Origin: Myxococcales bacterium
GTDB taxonomy: Bacteria > Myxococcota_C > UBA6777
Length of the DNA stretch: 22,886 bases
Direction of reading: 5' to 3'
Assembly (NCBI GenBank): GCA_027005175.1
Contig: JALTMC010000094.1
Location: 3,753-26,638 of the forward strand
Each line of letters begins with the position of its first letter. The stretch's first letter is position 1. The position numbers were made by a program, and so were the translations under genes. Below the pieces are notes generated by a model. It saw nothing but the letters and a program-made list of their open reading frames with translations, had not been told where the DNA came from and ran no database searches. This document shows, piece after piece, positions 15,093-22,344 of this stretch.

Positions 15093-16904
15093 ATGTTGAG
15101 GCTGTTCTTGGTGGCTTTTTGCTATCTTTGCTTACTGATGACCTCGTGTGGAGGCGAAATCACTGTCTCGTTACCAGGTTGTGAGGATTGTCCTGAAAAG
15201 TGCCTGCAAGAAACTTCCAACAGAGGACGCTGTGTCACCTGCCTGACGGATATTCAGTGCAGAACGATACCCCGCTCCAAGAAGATCTGTACCACCAATA
15301 ACAAATGCATCTGCGGCGCAGATACCGACTGCCCCAAGGGTTTATTCTGTGCCGGTCCAAAAGGATGCTTGACCTGTATGGAAGACAAACACTGCCCAAA
15401 AAACAAACCTGTCTGCTCCAACAACTATTGTGTGGCTTGCGAACCGGCAAAGCTTCGCGCCTGCCAACCTGAAGGTGTGACAGCCTGTAAGATGGGGTTG
15501 CAAAAGTGCAAACAAAATGGAGGATGGGACGAATGCAAAGGGTTCCTCCTCTGCTCATCCAGCGAGATCTGTAAGAACGGAAAATGTGAGCCCAAACCCT
15601 GCTTCTCTGAAGAGTGCAAAACCCGCCAGTGCGGAATAGACAAGTGCGGTCAATCTTGCGGAACATGCAAGCCTGATGAGTTGTGCAACAAACAATTTCG
15701 TTGCGGTCCCAAGTGCATACCTGGCGGTCCCTGTACTGTCCCCAACGCCATAGGCTCTTGTGCCAAGAGTGTTTATACCTGTGATGCCCAAAACATTCAG
15801 CAGTGCCTTCAAACCGTAAAACCCAAAAAAGAAGAATGCACCGGTAAAGATGACGATTGTGACGGATCTATCGACAACATCGACACCTTCAACCAGCCCT
15901 GCAAGGTCCCGAAACGAAAAGGAGCTTGCCAGAAGGGCATCTGGGGATGCCTCAACAACCAAAGAACATGTGTGGGCACCAGCCAACCCCAAGGAGAGAT
16001 CTGTGACGGACTCGACAATGACTGTGATGGAAAGATCGATAACAATGTCGTCGCACCTTTTGCATCCAAAGGTTATGGTGTATGCAGCGGTACCAAAAAG
16101 ATCTGCAAAGGCAAGTCAGGCTGGCAAGATCCTGATTATGCGCAGATCCCAGGATACCAAGCCACGGAAACATGGTGTGACAACCGAGACAATGACTGTG
16201 ATGCCAAAGTCGACGAAGGATTTCCCACCAAGGGCAACCCCTGCACCACAGGTCAGGGGATCTGCCAAAGACAGGGACAGATCGCGTGCAAATCCAACAA
16301 GCTTGGCGTAGAATGCCAAGCCATATCTGGCACGGGCACCAAAGAGGTCTGTAACGGCCAAGATGACGACTGTGACGGGAAGACCGATGAAAACCTGACT
16401 CGCTCCTGCTACCTGGGTCCGACAGGAACTCTCGGTGTGGGAGTTTGTAAACAAGGTTCGCAGACTTGTACCAATGGAAAGTGGCCCAGCACCTGTCCTG
16501 GACAGGTGATACCAGTCCTGGAAGTATGCAACAACAAAGACGACAACTGTGACGGGAAGGTCGATAACTTACCCAACACCACGACCTGTTGCAAGCCCAC
16601 CTGCACGGATGGCCCCGAGGTGACCATCAACACCCTCAACTACAAGGGGATGAGTTTTTACCCACTCCACCTCGACAAGTGTACTTCGAACGGAGCGTGT
16701 TGCAAACCAAGCACAACCAAAGAACAAATGGATGCATTTTGTAGGCTCGCAGGAAAATGTCGCTCTGTTAGCTGGGTACTCAAAACCATCAAAAACAGCA
16801 CCAAGTGTTATTGCTGGGGAAGTTGTACAAAATGCATCTGGTTCCCAAACTGTTGTGCCGGTATGAACGAACGAACCTTTGTCACCTCCGTTAAATGCCG
16901 ATAA
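15093..16904 (+). CDS. Cys-rich lipoprotein with five MopE-type metal-binding motifs
   Basis: ATG at 15093 is chosen over 15069 because AAGGAG lies six bases upstream and the protein then starts with a compact lipoprotein signal ending LMTS-C19. It has 603 residues. After the signal, GGEITVSLPGCEDCPEKC closely parallels GGDLSVALPGCEDCPDRC in the paralogue at 2661, and both share a Cys-rich N-terminal half. Five motifs of the CDGxDNDCDGxID type begin near residues 249, 304, 362, 420 and 479; the third has an Ala for Gly and the fifth is DDNCDGKVD. The C-terminal about 90 residues are a different Cys-rich unit (CCKPSTTKEQMDAFCRLAG, KCYCWGSCTKCIW, VTSVKC), unlike the paralogue's tail. It is expected on the outer membrane and probably binds metal ions through the acidic loops. 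A kinase gene precedes it. Confidence 0.85.
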   Translation: MLRLFLVAFCYLCLLMTSCGGEITVSLPGCEDCPEKCLQETSNRGRCVTCLTDIQCRTIPRSKKICTTNNKCICGADTDCPKGLFCAGPKGCLTCMEDKHCPKNKPVCSNNYCVACEPAKLRACQPEGVTACKMGLQKCKQNGGWDECKGFLLCSSSEICKNGKCEPKPCFSEECKTRQCGIDKCGQSCGTCKPDELCNKQFRCGPKCIPGGPCTVPNAIGSCAKSVYTCDAQNIQQCLQTVKPKKEECTGKDDDCDGSIDNIDTFNQPCKVPKRKGACQKGIWGCLNNQRTCVGTSQPQGEICDGLDNDCDGKIDNNVVAPFASKGYGVCSGTKKICKGKSGWQDPDYAQIPGYQATETWCDNRDNDCDAKVDEGFPTKGNPCTTGQGICQRQGQIACKSNKLGVECQAISGTGTKEVCNGQDDDCDGKTDENLTRSCYLGPTGTLGVGVCKQGSQTCTNGKWPSTCPGQVIPVLEVCNNKDDNCDGKVDNLPNTTTCCKPTCTDGPEVTINTLNYKGMSFYPLHLDKCTSNGACCKPSTTKEQMDAFCRLAGKCRSVSWVLKTIKNSTKCYCWGSCTKCIWFPNCCAGMNERTFVTSVKCR

Positions 16905-17282
16905 ATCACCCCTGTGTAGACACAAACTCGGCTCTAGAGACCTTGACCGCTTGCTTTGAGTCTTTGGTTCACAATACGACACACAGCACTTAAAGGTGAA
17001 GAAGCATTCGCCTTCAACACAAATGGCTAAACCTGAGTTACCGCTGTCTCTTCCCCCTCCCCCACCCCACGTGGTTCGAACCGCCCTGTGGAGTAAACAT
17101 TTCAATGAGTTCGCCAGCAAGCTATTGGTGGATTTTCGTAATTTTGGGCCAAACTCAAAATAGGGTACTAATGATTTCAGTCAGTTACATAAGGCGGATC
17201 GGCGGTTCAAACCACGTGGGCCACCGGCGGTAGGGAGGGGTCTGACCAAACAGCAACAGGTCTCAGGGGAAAAAACCTCGAC
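16905..17282. other. Intergenic region between MopE-type gene 2 and the vWA lipoprotein gene
   Basis: Two genes converge on this stretch and no gene lies within it. It contains copy 2 of the 155-bp element (17066-17220), preceded by a pyrimidine-rich run (17047-17068). A short TGTGT-AG-ACACA pairing just after the stop is too small to call a terminator. Confidence 0.5.
17066..17220 (-). repeat. 155-bp terminal-inverted-repeat element, copy 2 (inverted)
   Basis: The reverse complement of this stretch aligns end to end with 2194-2348 without gaps and with about 11 differences by eye. Its ends are CCCACGTGGTTCGAACCGCC and the near-perfect complement at 17201-17220. Being inverted relative to copy 1, the pair could support recombinational inversion of the 15 kb between them. 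Confidence 0.8.
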
Positions 17283-18665
17283 TCAAGGCTCTTTCGGGCA
17301 ATCAACGAGATAGAGGATCTCGATGGTAGAGCCTGGCACTGGAGCCGAGCTACCCCGAAAGAGAATATGATTTTTGGATGCATCGTATTGCCAGCCATTC
17401 TGTTCATCTTGGGGTATCACTTTCTTGTTGACCAACACGCGAATCGAGTTCAGTACAGGTTGAGATCTTAAGGGAAAACTCAGCCGACTTAAGATACTCC
17501 ACAGGCCGATTTGTTCCAGTGGCTTCGACCAGTTCTCTTCACAGATTGAGGTCGATACTCCCTGTAGATCCTTTGTCAGTTGGATATACTTGCGTCCTGG
17601 TTTTGCTCTTCCAAACGAGCTTCGACAACCGCGAGAGGGTCCAACCACCGCAGAGGCGCGAACCCGATGAGAGCCGTCCTTTCCTTTCAAGTTTTTAAAA
17701 AAATTCAGATAAAAGGAATACGCTTCCGGTGACTGGTCTGGCTCATCAGAAATAAAAAGCATCGACAGAATCGCAACCTTCCGCAAAAACCCTTTGTTGC
17801 ACCTGGGATCGGAAAGAGTTGGCTCACTGAGCGCGAGATAAGCTGCCTCCAAACCCATCTCTGGACCTCTCCCCTGACGAAGCGTGGTCGCGATATCCCC
17901 AAAGGTTTTGGCAAGATTGGGTGTCTTTGATGTGAGGATCTTTGGGGAACCCACCAAACAACCAAGCGTACGATCTCCTGTTCGAATGGGAATAATACCC
18001 AACTGAAAATTCGAAGCATAACGCTGAATCCATTGCATAAAACTCAAGAAGTTCTTTGCAAGAAAAGCCTGTTCTTGTCGCATCGACCGGGAGTTATCTA
18101 CAATAAATAAGATATCAGAAGCCCGAAAGACCTGCTTGTATACATCTCGTTGTGAGATGTCTTTAACACCCTTTCCGACCAGGTGAACCTCCAACGTTTC
18201 CTGCCCTGGAGCATTGGTTTGGACCTGTAACTTATCTTCAAACGAAAGAAGTTGCTTTGCCTTAAACGACAACCTGATCGTCATAGACTTCCCTGGAGCA
18301 AGAGTGTGAGGCAAGGCGGGCCTTCTGTCCATTCGAAATCCACTCCGACTCGGTTGAAGCAATCTCACATCATCCACCCTCACCGAACGCAAACAAGTAG
18401 AGAGCCCTTTGTGAATGATTGTCACATCCTTGTAGAAGGTGCTAGCACAACGGATCGGCATAGCACCAAAATCCTGCAACGTTGGCCGAATCTCCAAACA
18501 GTTCGAAAACATCGCTGTCTCTTTGTTGAGGTCTCCTGGACCCAAGGGGATAGCAGCAAACTCTGCAGGAGGCACCACAAGGTTGCACATACAACCCGCT
18601 CCCACAGAGAGATAGACTCCCAAGACTATCACAGCCCACAACACAAAAGAAAAACGACGCAACAT
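17283..18665 (-). CDS. vWA-domain lipoprotein with Ig-like (ASH/choice-of-anchor type) domain
   Basis: ATG at 18665-18663 is preferred over the upstream 18770 because GGGAGG lies eight bases before it and a lipoprotein signal follows (VLWAVIVLGVYLSVGAGC, Cys25). The product is 460 residues. After the anchor, residues about 50-170 form an Ig-like domain with LEIRPTLQDFGAMPIRC, LAPGKSMTIRLSF and NAPGQETLEVHLVGKG, typical of proteins that add a constant domain before a vWA. The vWA region starts near residue 183 with DILFIVDNSRSM, whose DxSxS is the MIDAS metal site. It continues through GPEMGLEAAYLALSEP, LFISDEPDQSP and VVGPSRGC. Such proteins are common surface lipoproteins in Myxococcota and probably bind protein ligands through Mg2+. 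The role is unknown. It is divergent from the alpha/beta hydrolase, with 96 bases between. Confidence 0.85.
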   Translation of the reverse strand: MLRRFSFVLWAVIVLGVYLSVGAGCMCNLVVPPAEFAAIPLGPGDLNKETAMFSNCLEIRPTLQDFGAMPIRCASTFYKDVTIIHKGLSTCLRSVRVDDVRLLQPSRSGFRMDRRPALPHTLAPGKSMTIRLSFKAKQLLSFEDKLQVQTNAPGQETLEVHLVGKGVKDISQRDVYKQVFRASDILFIVDNSRSMRQEQAFLAKNFLSFMQWIQRYASNFQLGIIPIRTGDRTLGCLVGSPKILTSKTPNLAKTFGDIATTLRQGRGPEMGLEAAYLALSEPTLSDPRCNKGFLRKVAILSMLFISDEPDQSPEAYSFYLNFFKNLKGKDGSHRVRASAVVGPSRGCRSSFGRAKPGRKYIQLTKDLQGVSTSICEENWSKPLEQIGLWSILSRLSFPLRSQPVLNSIRVLVNKKVIPQDEQNGWQYDASKNHILFRGSSAPVPGSTIEILYLVDCPKEP

Positions 18666-18761
18666 AACAGAAACCTCCCATAAAATAGAGCGGCATGATA
18701 CTATCACAAACAAGTAGGAACAAACAGACTTCATTTCCAAGAGCCGAAAGGAGAGATCGCG

Positions 18762-19976
18762 ATGAGCCATCCTACCAAGAAATCAAGTGCTGCTCCCCCT
18801 CCTAAGAGAGCAAGTGCGTGGCGAAGGTGGTCATCGATTCTTTTGATCGTTCCCTTGGTTTTATTTTCCTGGTTAACGGTCTTTCCAGCCCCTACAACCA
18901 CGTTGTGGATCGCTTCTATTTTTTATATCGAGATGGGTCATATTCTTGCATTGGTTCTCCTGGTTGGATGCCTCCTTGTAGACCGCTCAAACTGGCGTGG
19001 AAGAGCACTGTCTGTGTTGGGCATTTTGGGCATTGGCCTTTTATTGATTCCATGGGCTCAAGCTGTTGGATTCGCCCTACAGATGACACAAGATCTCCAA
19101 GGATTGTTTGGCAAACAATCTGCATTAACTGCCGAGAAGGCTCCCGGCCAGACCACTCCGCTCATGTACCAAAGACTGTTGGGAGCAAAGAATCCAGGAG
19201 TTAAGCGCACAAGCTATCCAATCAAGGTGGCTACGGGTGAGAGCCTATCGTTAAACATGTACCAAAGAAGACTTGGAAAGAAAGCCCAACCACTGCTTGT
19301 TGTCATTCATGGTGGCGCGTGGCGCTCAAGAGAGACAAGAGGAGTGAGTTCTCTCAACTCCTACTTTGCAGCAAGGGGGCTAAGCGTGGCTGACATCACC
19401 TACCGACTGGCTCCCAAATATCGATTTCCAGCTCAACTTCACGACGTAAAACAAATGATTCAATGGCTACGCAGTCACTCGAAAAAGCTACGTATCGATC
19501 CCAATCGTATCGCCCTGCTAGGTCGGAGTGCAGGGGCTCATCTCGCCCTACTCGCAGGCTTCAAAAAAATAACACCAGGCATTCGTGCGATCATCAGCTT
19601 TTACGGTCCCACAGACTTAAATTGGAGCTGGAAGAACCCCTCCAACCCATGGGTCATTAACTCTCCTTTGGTTCTGCGTAATTTCTTGGGAGGAGCCCCC
19701 AAACAAGTTCAGAAAAACTTTGATGCAGCATCTCCTATTCAGTTTGTAACAGCCAAAGCACCCCCAACCTTATTGATTCAAGGCAAGCGAGATGAGGTAG
19801 TATCCTACAAACATGGTCGCCGCCTGGCTGAACAGTTAAAAAAGAAAGGCGTGCCACATTATTTACTAGAGCTACCATGGGCAACACACGGCTGTGACAT
19901 CATATCATCCGGCCCTTCCGGACAAATCAGCACCTATGCCATCGAACGATTTTTACAAGCAACGCTGCTTCGATAA
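18762..19976 (+). CDS. Membrane-anchored alpha/beta hydrolase (BD-FAE/HSL-like esterase)
   Basis: AAGGAG sits before ATG 18762. The 404-residue protein has a basic Pro/Ser-rich N-terminus and about three membrane helices (residues 22-110), then a hydrolase domain. The oxyanion motif HGGAW begins at residue 183. The nucleophile elbow GRSAG gives Ser256, GKRDEVV supplies Asp344 and THG supplies His376, so a full catalytic triad is present. The order and the AARGLSVADITYRLAPKYRFPAQL segment match carboxylesterases of the hormone-sensitive-lipase/BD-FAE type, which hydrolyse acyl or acetyl esters. Substrate is unknown. Three N-terminal helices are unusual for this family and place the enzyme at the inner membrane. 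It converges with the TPR membrane protein, sharing a probable bidirectional terminator. Confidence 0.85.
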   Translation: MSHPTKKSSAAPPPKRASAWRRWSSILLIVPLVLFSWLTVFPAPTTTLWIASIFYIEMGHILALVLLVGCLLVDRSNWRGRALSVLGILGIGLLLIPWAQAVGFALQMTQDLQGLFGKQSALTAEKAPGQTTPLMYQRLLGAKNPGVKRTSYPIKVATGESLSLNMYQRRLGKKAQPLLVVIHGGAWRSRETRGVSSLNSYFAARGLSVADITYRLAPKYRFPAQLHDVKQMIQWLRSHSKKLRIDPNRIALLGRSAGAHLALLAGFKKITPGIRAIISFYGPTDLNWSWKNPSNPWVINSPLVLRNFLGGAPKQVQKNFDAASPIQFVTAKAPPTLLIQGKRDEVVSYKHGRRLAEQLKKKGVPHYLLELPWATHGCDIISSGPSGQISTYAIERFLQATLLR

Positions 19977-20008
19977 CCAAAGAAAACGATCCACTATCTT
20001 TTCTTTGG
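19977..20008. terminator. Bidirectional terminator-like hairpin
   Basis: CCAAAGAAAA (19977-19986) and TTTTCTTTGG (19999-20008) form perfect 10-bp arms around a 12-base loop, starting right after the hydrolase stop. The opposite gene's stop (19994-19996) lies in the loop. Stems rich in A/T with T-runs on each side fit termination in both directions, although GC content is low. Confidence 0.5.
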
Positions 20009-21802
20009 GGGGGAGGAACACTGTTGAAAAAGAGAGACTCTTTTGTGTTGTTGAAATTGTCGTAGGAGGCGAAGTGATTCACGCTGCAATGCTTTTCTTT
20101 TGCGTGCCCTTTTGCAAGCCATTTTTAGAAAATATTTGGCCTTTTGGTCATGCTTTTGTTGATAATGGATCACACTGAACAAGAGCAGATCCGATGGATG
20201 GTTGCGACGTTGACGAAGAGCGACTCGCAAATGCTCCGTTGCACGTTTGTACCTTTTTAAGCGCAAGTATGCAACAGCAACACGATGCCTTAACTCCCCG
20301 TGTTTGGGACGTGCTCGCACAGCCAACTCTCCCCACGCGACGGCCTGCTTCATGTGTCTTGTCCGGCGAGACATTTGAAACAAAGCATACGCAGGCCCCT
20401 GTAACGAAGGAGCCAATGCCGTTGCAGTCTCAAAAGCTTTGTAAGCTACCTTCCTTTTTTTTTGTTGGAGAGCTATTTTTCCATAGCGATAAAAAGCCAC
20501 AGCACTGTTTGAAAAGAGTTCAGTATCGTGCCGGAGAGCGCGTAACTCTTGTTGTGGGGAATGCTCTCTTTCTCCTGCTCCCAGCCATGCGATCAGTAAC
20601 AACGGGAGCCCAAAGTATGCCAGGGCATGGAGAGTTCCCTTTGTCCAAGGCTCACCTTTCTCCTCCAAGCTCTCCGTCTTCTGCCCAGAGATCGATAAGG
20701 TATTTCGAACAGAACGAGTTCGAACCTTCCAAATGAAAGCATCCACGTAAAAGTGGAGAAGTAAGGAAGCCACAGCAACAGAAGCGATCACCTCAACGCC
20801 TCTTTTTGCATCCCAATGGTTGGACAAAAAGAAGAGGTCAGAGGTTTGCAAAGCACCGATGTGCAAACCATAGGAGAGATGACGTAGTATATAAAAGAAG
20901 AACCCATACATTCCAAGGAGAAATCCGAAACGAAGCATCCCCCTGCGATGACCAAACAACCCCTGGTAAAACGAAGAGTGTTTTGTAGAAGAGTGCTCCA
21001 TCGAAAGATGTCCATAGATCCACACCAAAAAAAAGTACTGCATGGCATGAAACATATTTTGTGTGGATTGTGCTCGATACCAGCTACTGTCTTGGTAAGT
21101 CCATGCCAGTACAGAAAACCCGACCAGATGTGCAAGATGTTTCAGCCAGGGAAAAACACCTGTTTGAGTCCAGGTCCGATACGCTTTTCCACCATAGACA
21201 AGAAGCAAGCTCAAGCTCACAAACAAGAAGGCGTATCGAATGGTTTGTAAGGTCTCGGAGGATATAGAGACAAAAAGGAGAATCCCAGCCTTACGTAAGG
21301 CCATAGAGATTCCCGCCAGCCAGGAGTCTGACCACAACACGATAGTAACATACCAGAAGAGCACACAGAGGAAGTCAAGCCTGGCAGAAGACGGTGTGAC
21401 ATCACCAGATTTCGCACCGTAAATACGTCCAATGCCATGTTGTTGCATGGCAACATGCCAGAGGTCAAAGATAGCAGCCACGGAGATCGCAATCGCACCA
21501 AAGCCATAAGCGGTAGGTACGATAATCATCAAAGGCAGGGCAATGGCAGAACACCAAAGACGAGCCTGGTATCGATGGTATACGTTGGCTTCTCCAAAGG
21601 CCCGAAGCCATCCAGGCATATGGTGCCCCATCACAACAAACGAGAACATCACGACATAGAGTTGTTGGTCAGCCAGACCCAAAAATCGCCACGCAGCCCA
21701 CAAACCAAACAAACAAAGCAGGGGGCACAGGATAATCCAAGCCAGATCAGTCACAGGTCCAACAATCCAGGAGCTTTTATGAGAAGCTGTAGAAAAGGAC
21801 AT
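19994..21802 (-). CDS. Polytopic membrane protein with conserved-looking His motifs and C-terminal TPR region
   Basis: ATG at 21802-21800 follows a GAGAG-containing stretch; a TTG directly before it could also be used. The 602-residue product has roughly ten to twelve hydrophobic helices over residues 10-425. Histidine-bearing segments are spaced among them: VMGHHMPGWLRAFG, DLWHVAMQQHGIGRIYGAKS, NMFHAMQYFFLVWIYGH and LLLHFYVDAFIWK. This arrangement recalls membrane proteins with metal-binding His clusters, but I do not recognise the family. From about residue 430 helical pairs follow a TPR pattern (AVAFYRYGKIALQQKKRKVA, KAFETATALAPSLQGPAYAL, AVAWGELAVRARPKHGELRH, AVAYLRLKRYKRATEHLRVA). The extreme C-terminus is very basic. 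The TPR part presumably docks a partner in cytoplasm or periplasm. It appears monocistronic and converges on the hydrolase. Confidence 0.7.
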   Translation of the reverse strand: MSFSTASHKSSWIVGPVTDLAWIILCPLLCLFGLWAAWRFLGLADQQLYVVMFSFVVMGHHMPGWLRAFGEANVYHRYQARLWCSAIALPLMIIVPTAYGFGAIAISVAAIFDLWHVAMQQHGIGRIYGAKSGDVTPSSARLDFLCVLFWYVTIVLWSDSWLAGISMALRKAGILLFVSISSETLQTIRYAFLFVSLSLLLVYGGKAYRTWTQTGVFPWLKHLAHLVGFSVLAWTYQDSSWYRAQSTQNMFHAMQYFFLVWIYGHLSMEHSSTKHSSFYQGLFGHRRGMLRFGFLLGMYGFFFYILRHLSYGLHIGALQTSDLFFLSNHWDAKRGVEVIASVAVASLLLHFYVDAFIWKVRTRSVRNTLSISGQKTESLEEKGEPWTKGTLHALAYFGLPLLLIAWLGAGEREHSPQQELRALRHDTELFSNSAVAFYRYGKIALQQKKRKVAYKAFETATALAPSLQGPAYALFQMSRRTRHMKQAVAWGELAVRARPKHGELRHRVAVAYLRLKRYKRATEHLRVALRQRRNHPSDLLLFSVIHYQQKHDQKAKYFLKMACKRARKRKALQRESLRLLRQFQQHKRVSLFQQCSSPPKKR

Positions 21803-21948
21803 CAAACTCTCTTACATTGGTGCCCCACCCAATCAAAGCACGAATCACGGGAATCATGGCATATCGCCAGGATGTAACAAAAAATGCGATTACCTCATCC
21901 ATAACACAACGAGTTCCTTCTCCTTCACATCAGCGAAGAGCCATGTAT

Positions 21949-21966
21949 GTATCAATCTTTTGATAC
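21949..21966. promoter_or_regulatory. Dyad GTATCA-N6-TGATAC
   Basis: Perfect 6-bp arms overlap the end of the small minus-strand ORF. It could be an operator or weak hairpin. Confidence 0.3.
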
Positions 21967-22134
21967 TCGTTCCTCGCTCCTTACGCAAGAGAAGAGAGCC
22001 TTCACATCAGCGATATGCTCCTTAATCTCCTGGAAGAGCAGCAGCCCACCCACCGCACAAGCACGGAGATCGCCGCGATTCTCATAGAAATCATTCACAA
22101 CTGATACCCTGAGCAGTTTCTCTTGTACATCCAT
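21952..22134 (-). CDS. Small hypothetical protein, uncertain
   Basis: The frame of 60 residues starts at ATG 22134-22132, with GGGGG about eight bases upstream on the minus strand. It reads MDVQEKLLRVSVVNDFYENR and continues with a soluble, regular-looking composition through GGLLLFQEIKEHIADVKALF. Codon choice resembles neighbouring genes. I recognise no family. The end lies at a GTATCA/TGATAC dyad. The ADVK-coding stretch is repeated just beyond the stop in a 15-bp direct repeat, as if the 3' end had been duplicated or frameshifted, so it may be a remnant of a longer gene. Confidence 0.35.
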   Translation of the reverse strand: MDVQEKLLRVSVVNDFYENRGDLRACAVGGLLLFQEIKEHIADVKALFSCVRSEERVSKD

Positions 22135-22236
22135 ATTCCTCACCCCCTTGGCTCAAGAAAGGAAAAGCACACCGACACCCCCAATGTAACCACCCATGAA
22201 GCAATGAAAAGGATATGCCAAGAAAAAGTTCGGCCG

Positions 22237-22284
22237 GTCTTTTTATGCCTTCGCAAGGAAGTCTTTTTATGCCTTCGCAAGGAA
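22237..22284 (+). repeat. Two 24-bp tandem repeats upstream of the PHP lipoprotein gene
   Basis: 22237-22260 and 22261-22284 are identical, each starting GTCTTTTTATGCC and ending TTCGCAAGGAA. They lie about 60-110 bases before the ATG, in the likely promoter area. Confidence 0.85.
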
Positions 22285-22344
22285 AGAAAAATATGGTATA
22301 AGACAGAGTCGGATTGGTCCCCAAGCACAAGTGAGAATCCTATC

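Larger units (their letters stand above)
21803..22344. other. Intergenic region with repeats and one doubtful small ORF
   Basis: This 542-base stretch contains a 15-bp direct repeat CCTTCACATCAGCGA (21922-21936 and 21999-22013), the dyad GTATCA-N6-TGATAC (21949-21966), a small minus-strand ORF (21952-22134) and a 24-bp duplication (22237-22284). Nothing else is convincing. A TATAAG at about 22295 could serve as -10 for the last gene. Confidence 0.4.

Noticed and set aside
16569-17120. Minus-strand open frame of 183 residues overlapping the end of MopE-type gene 2
   Set aside because: It starts inside the 155-bp element and reads antisense to the Cys-rich domain; no ribosome binding site or family is seen.
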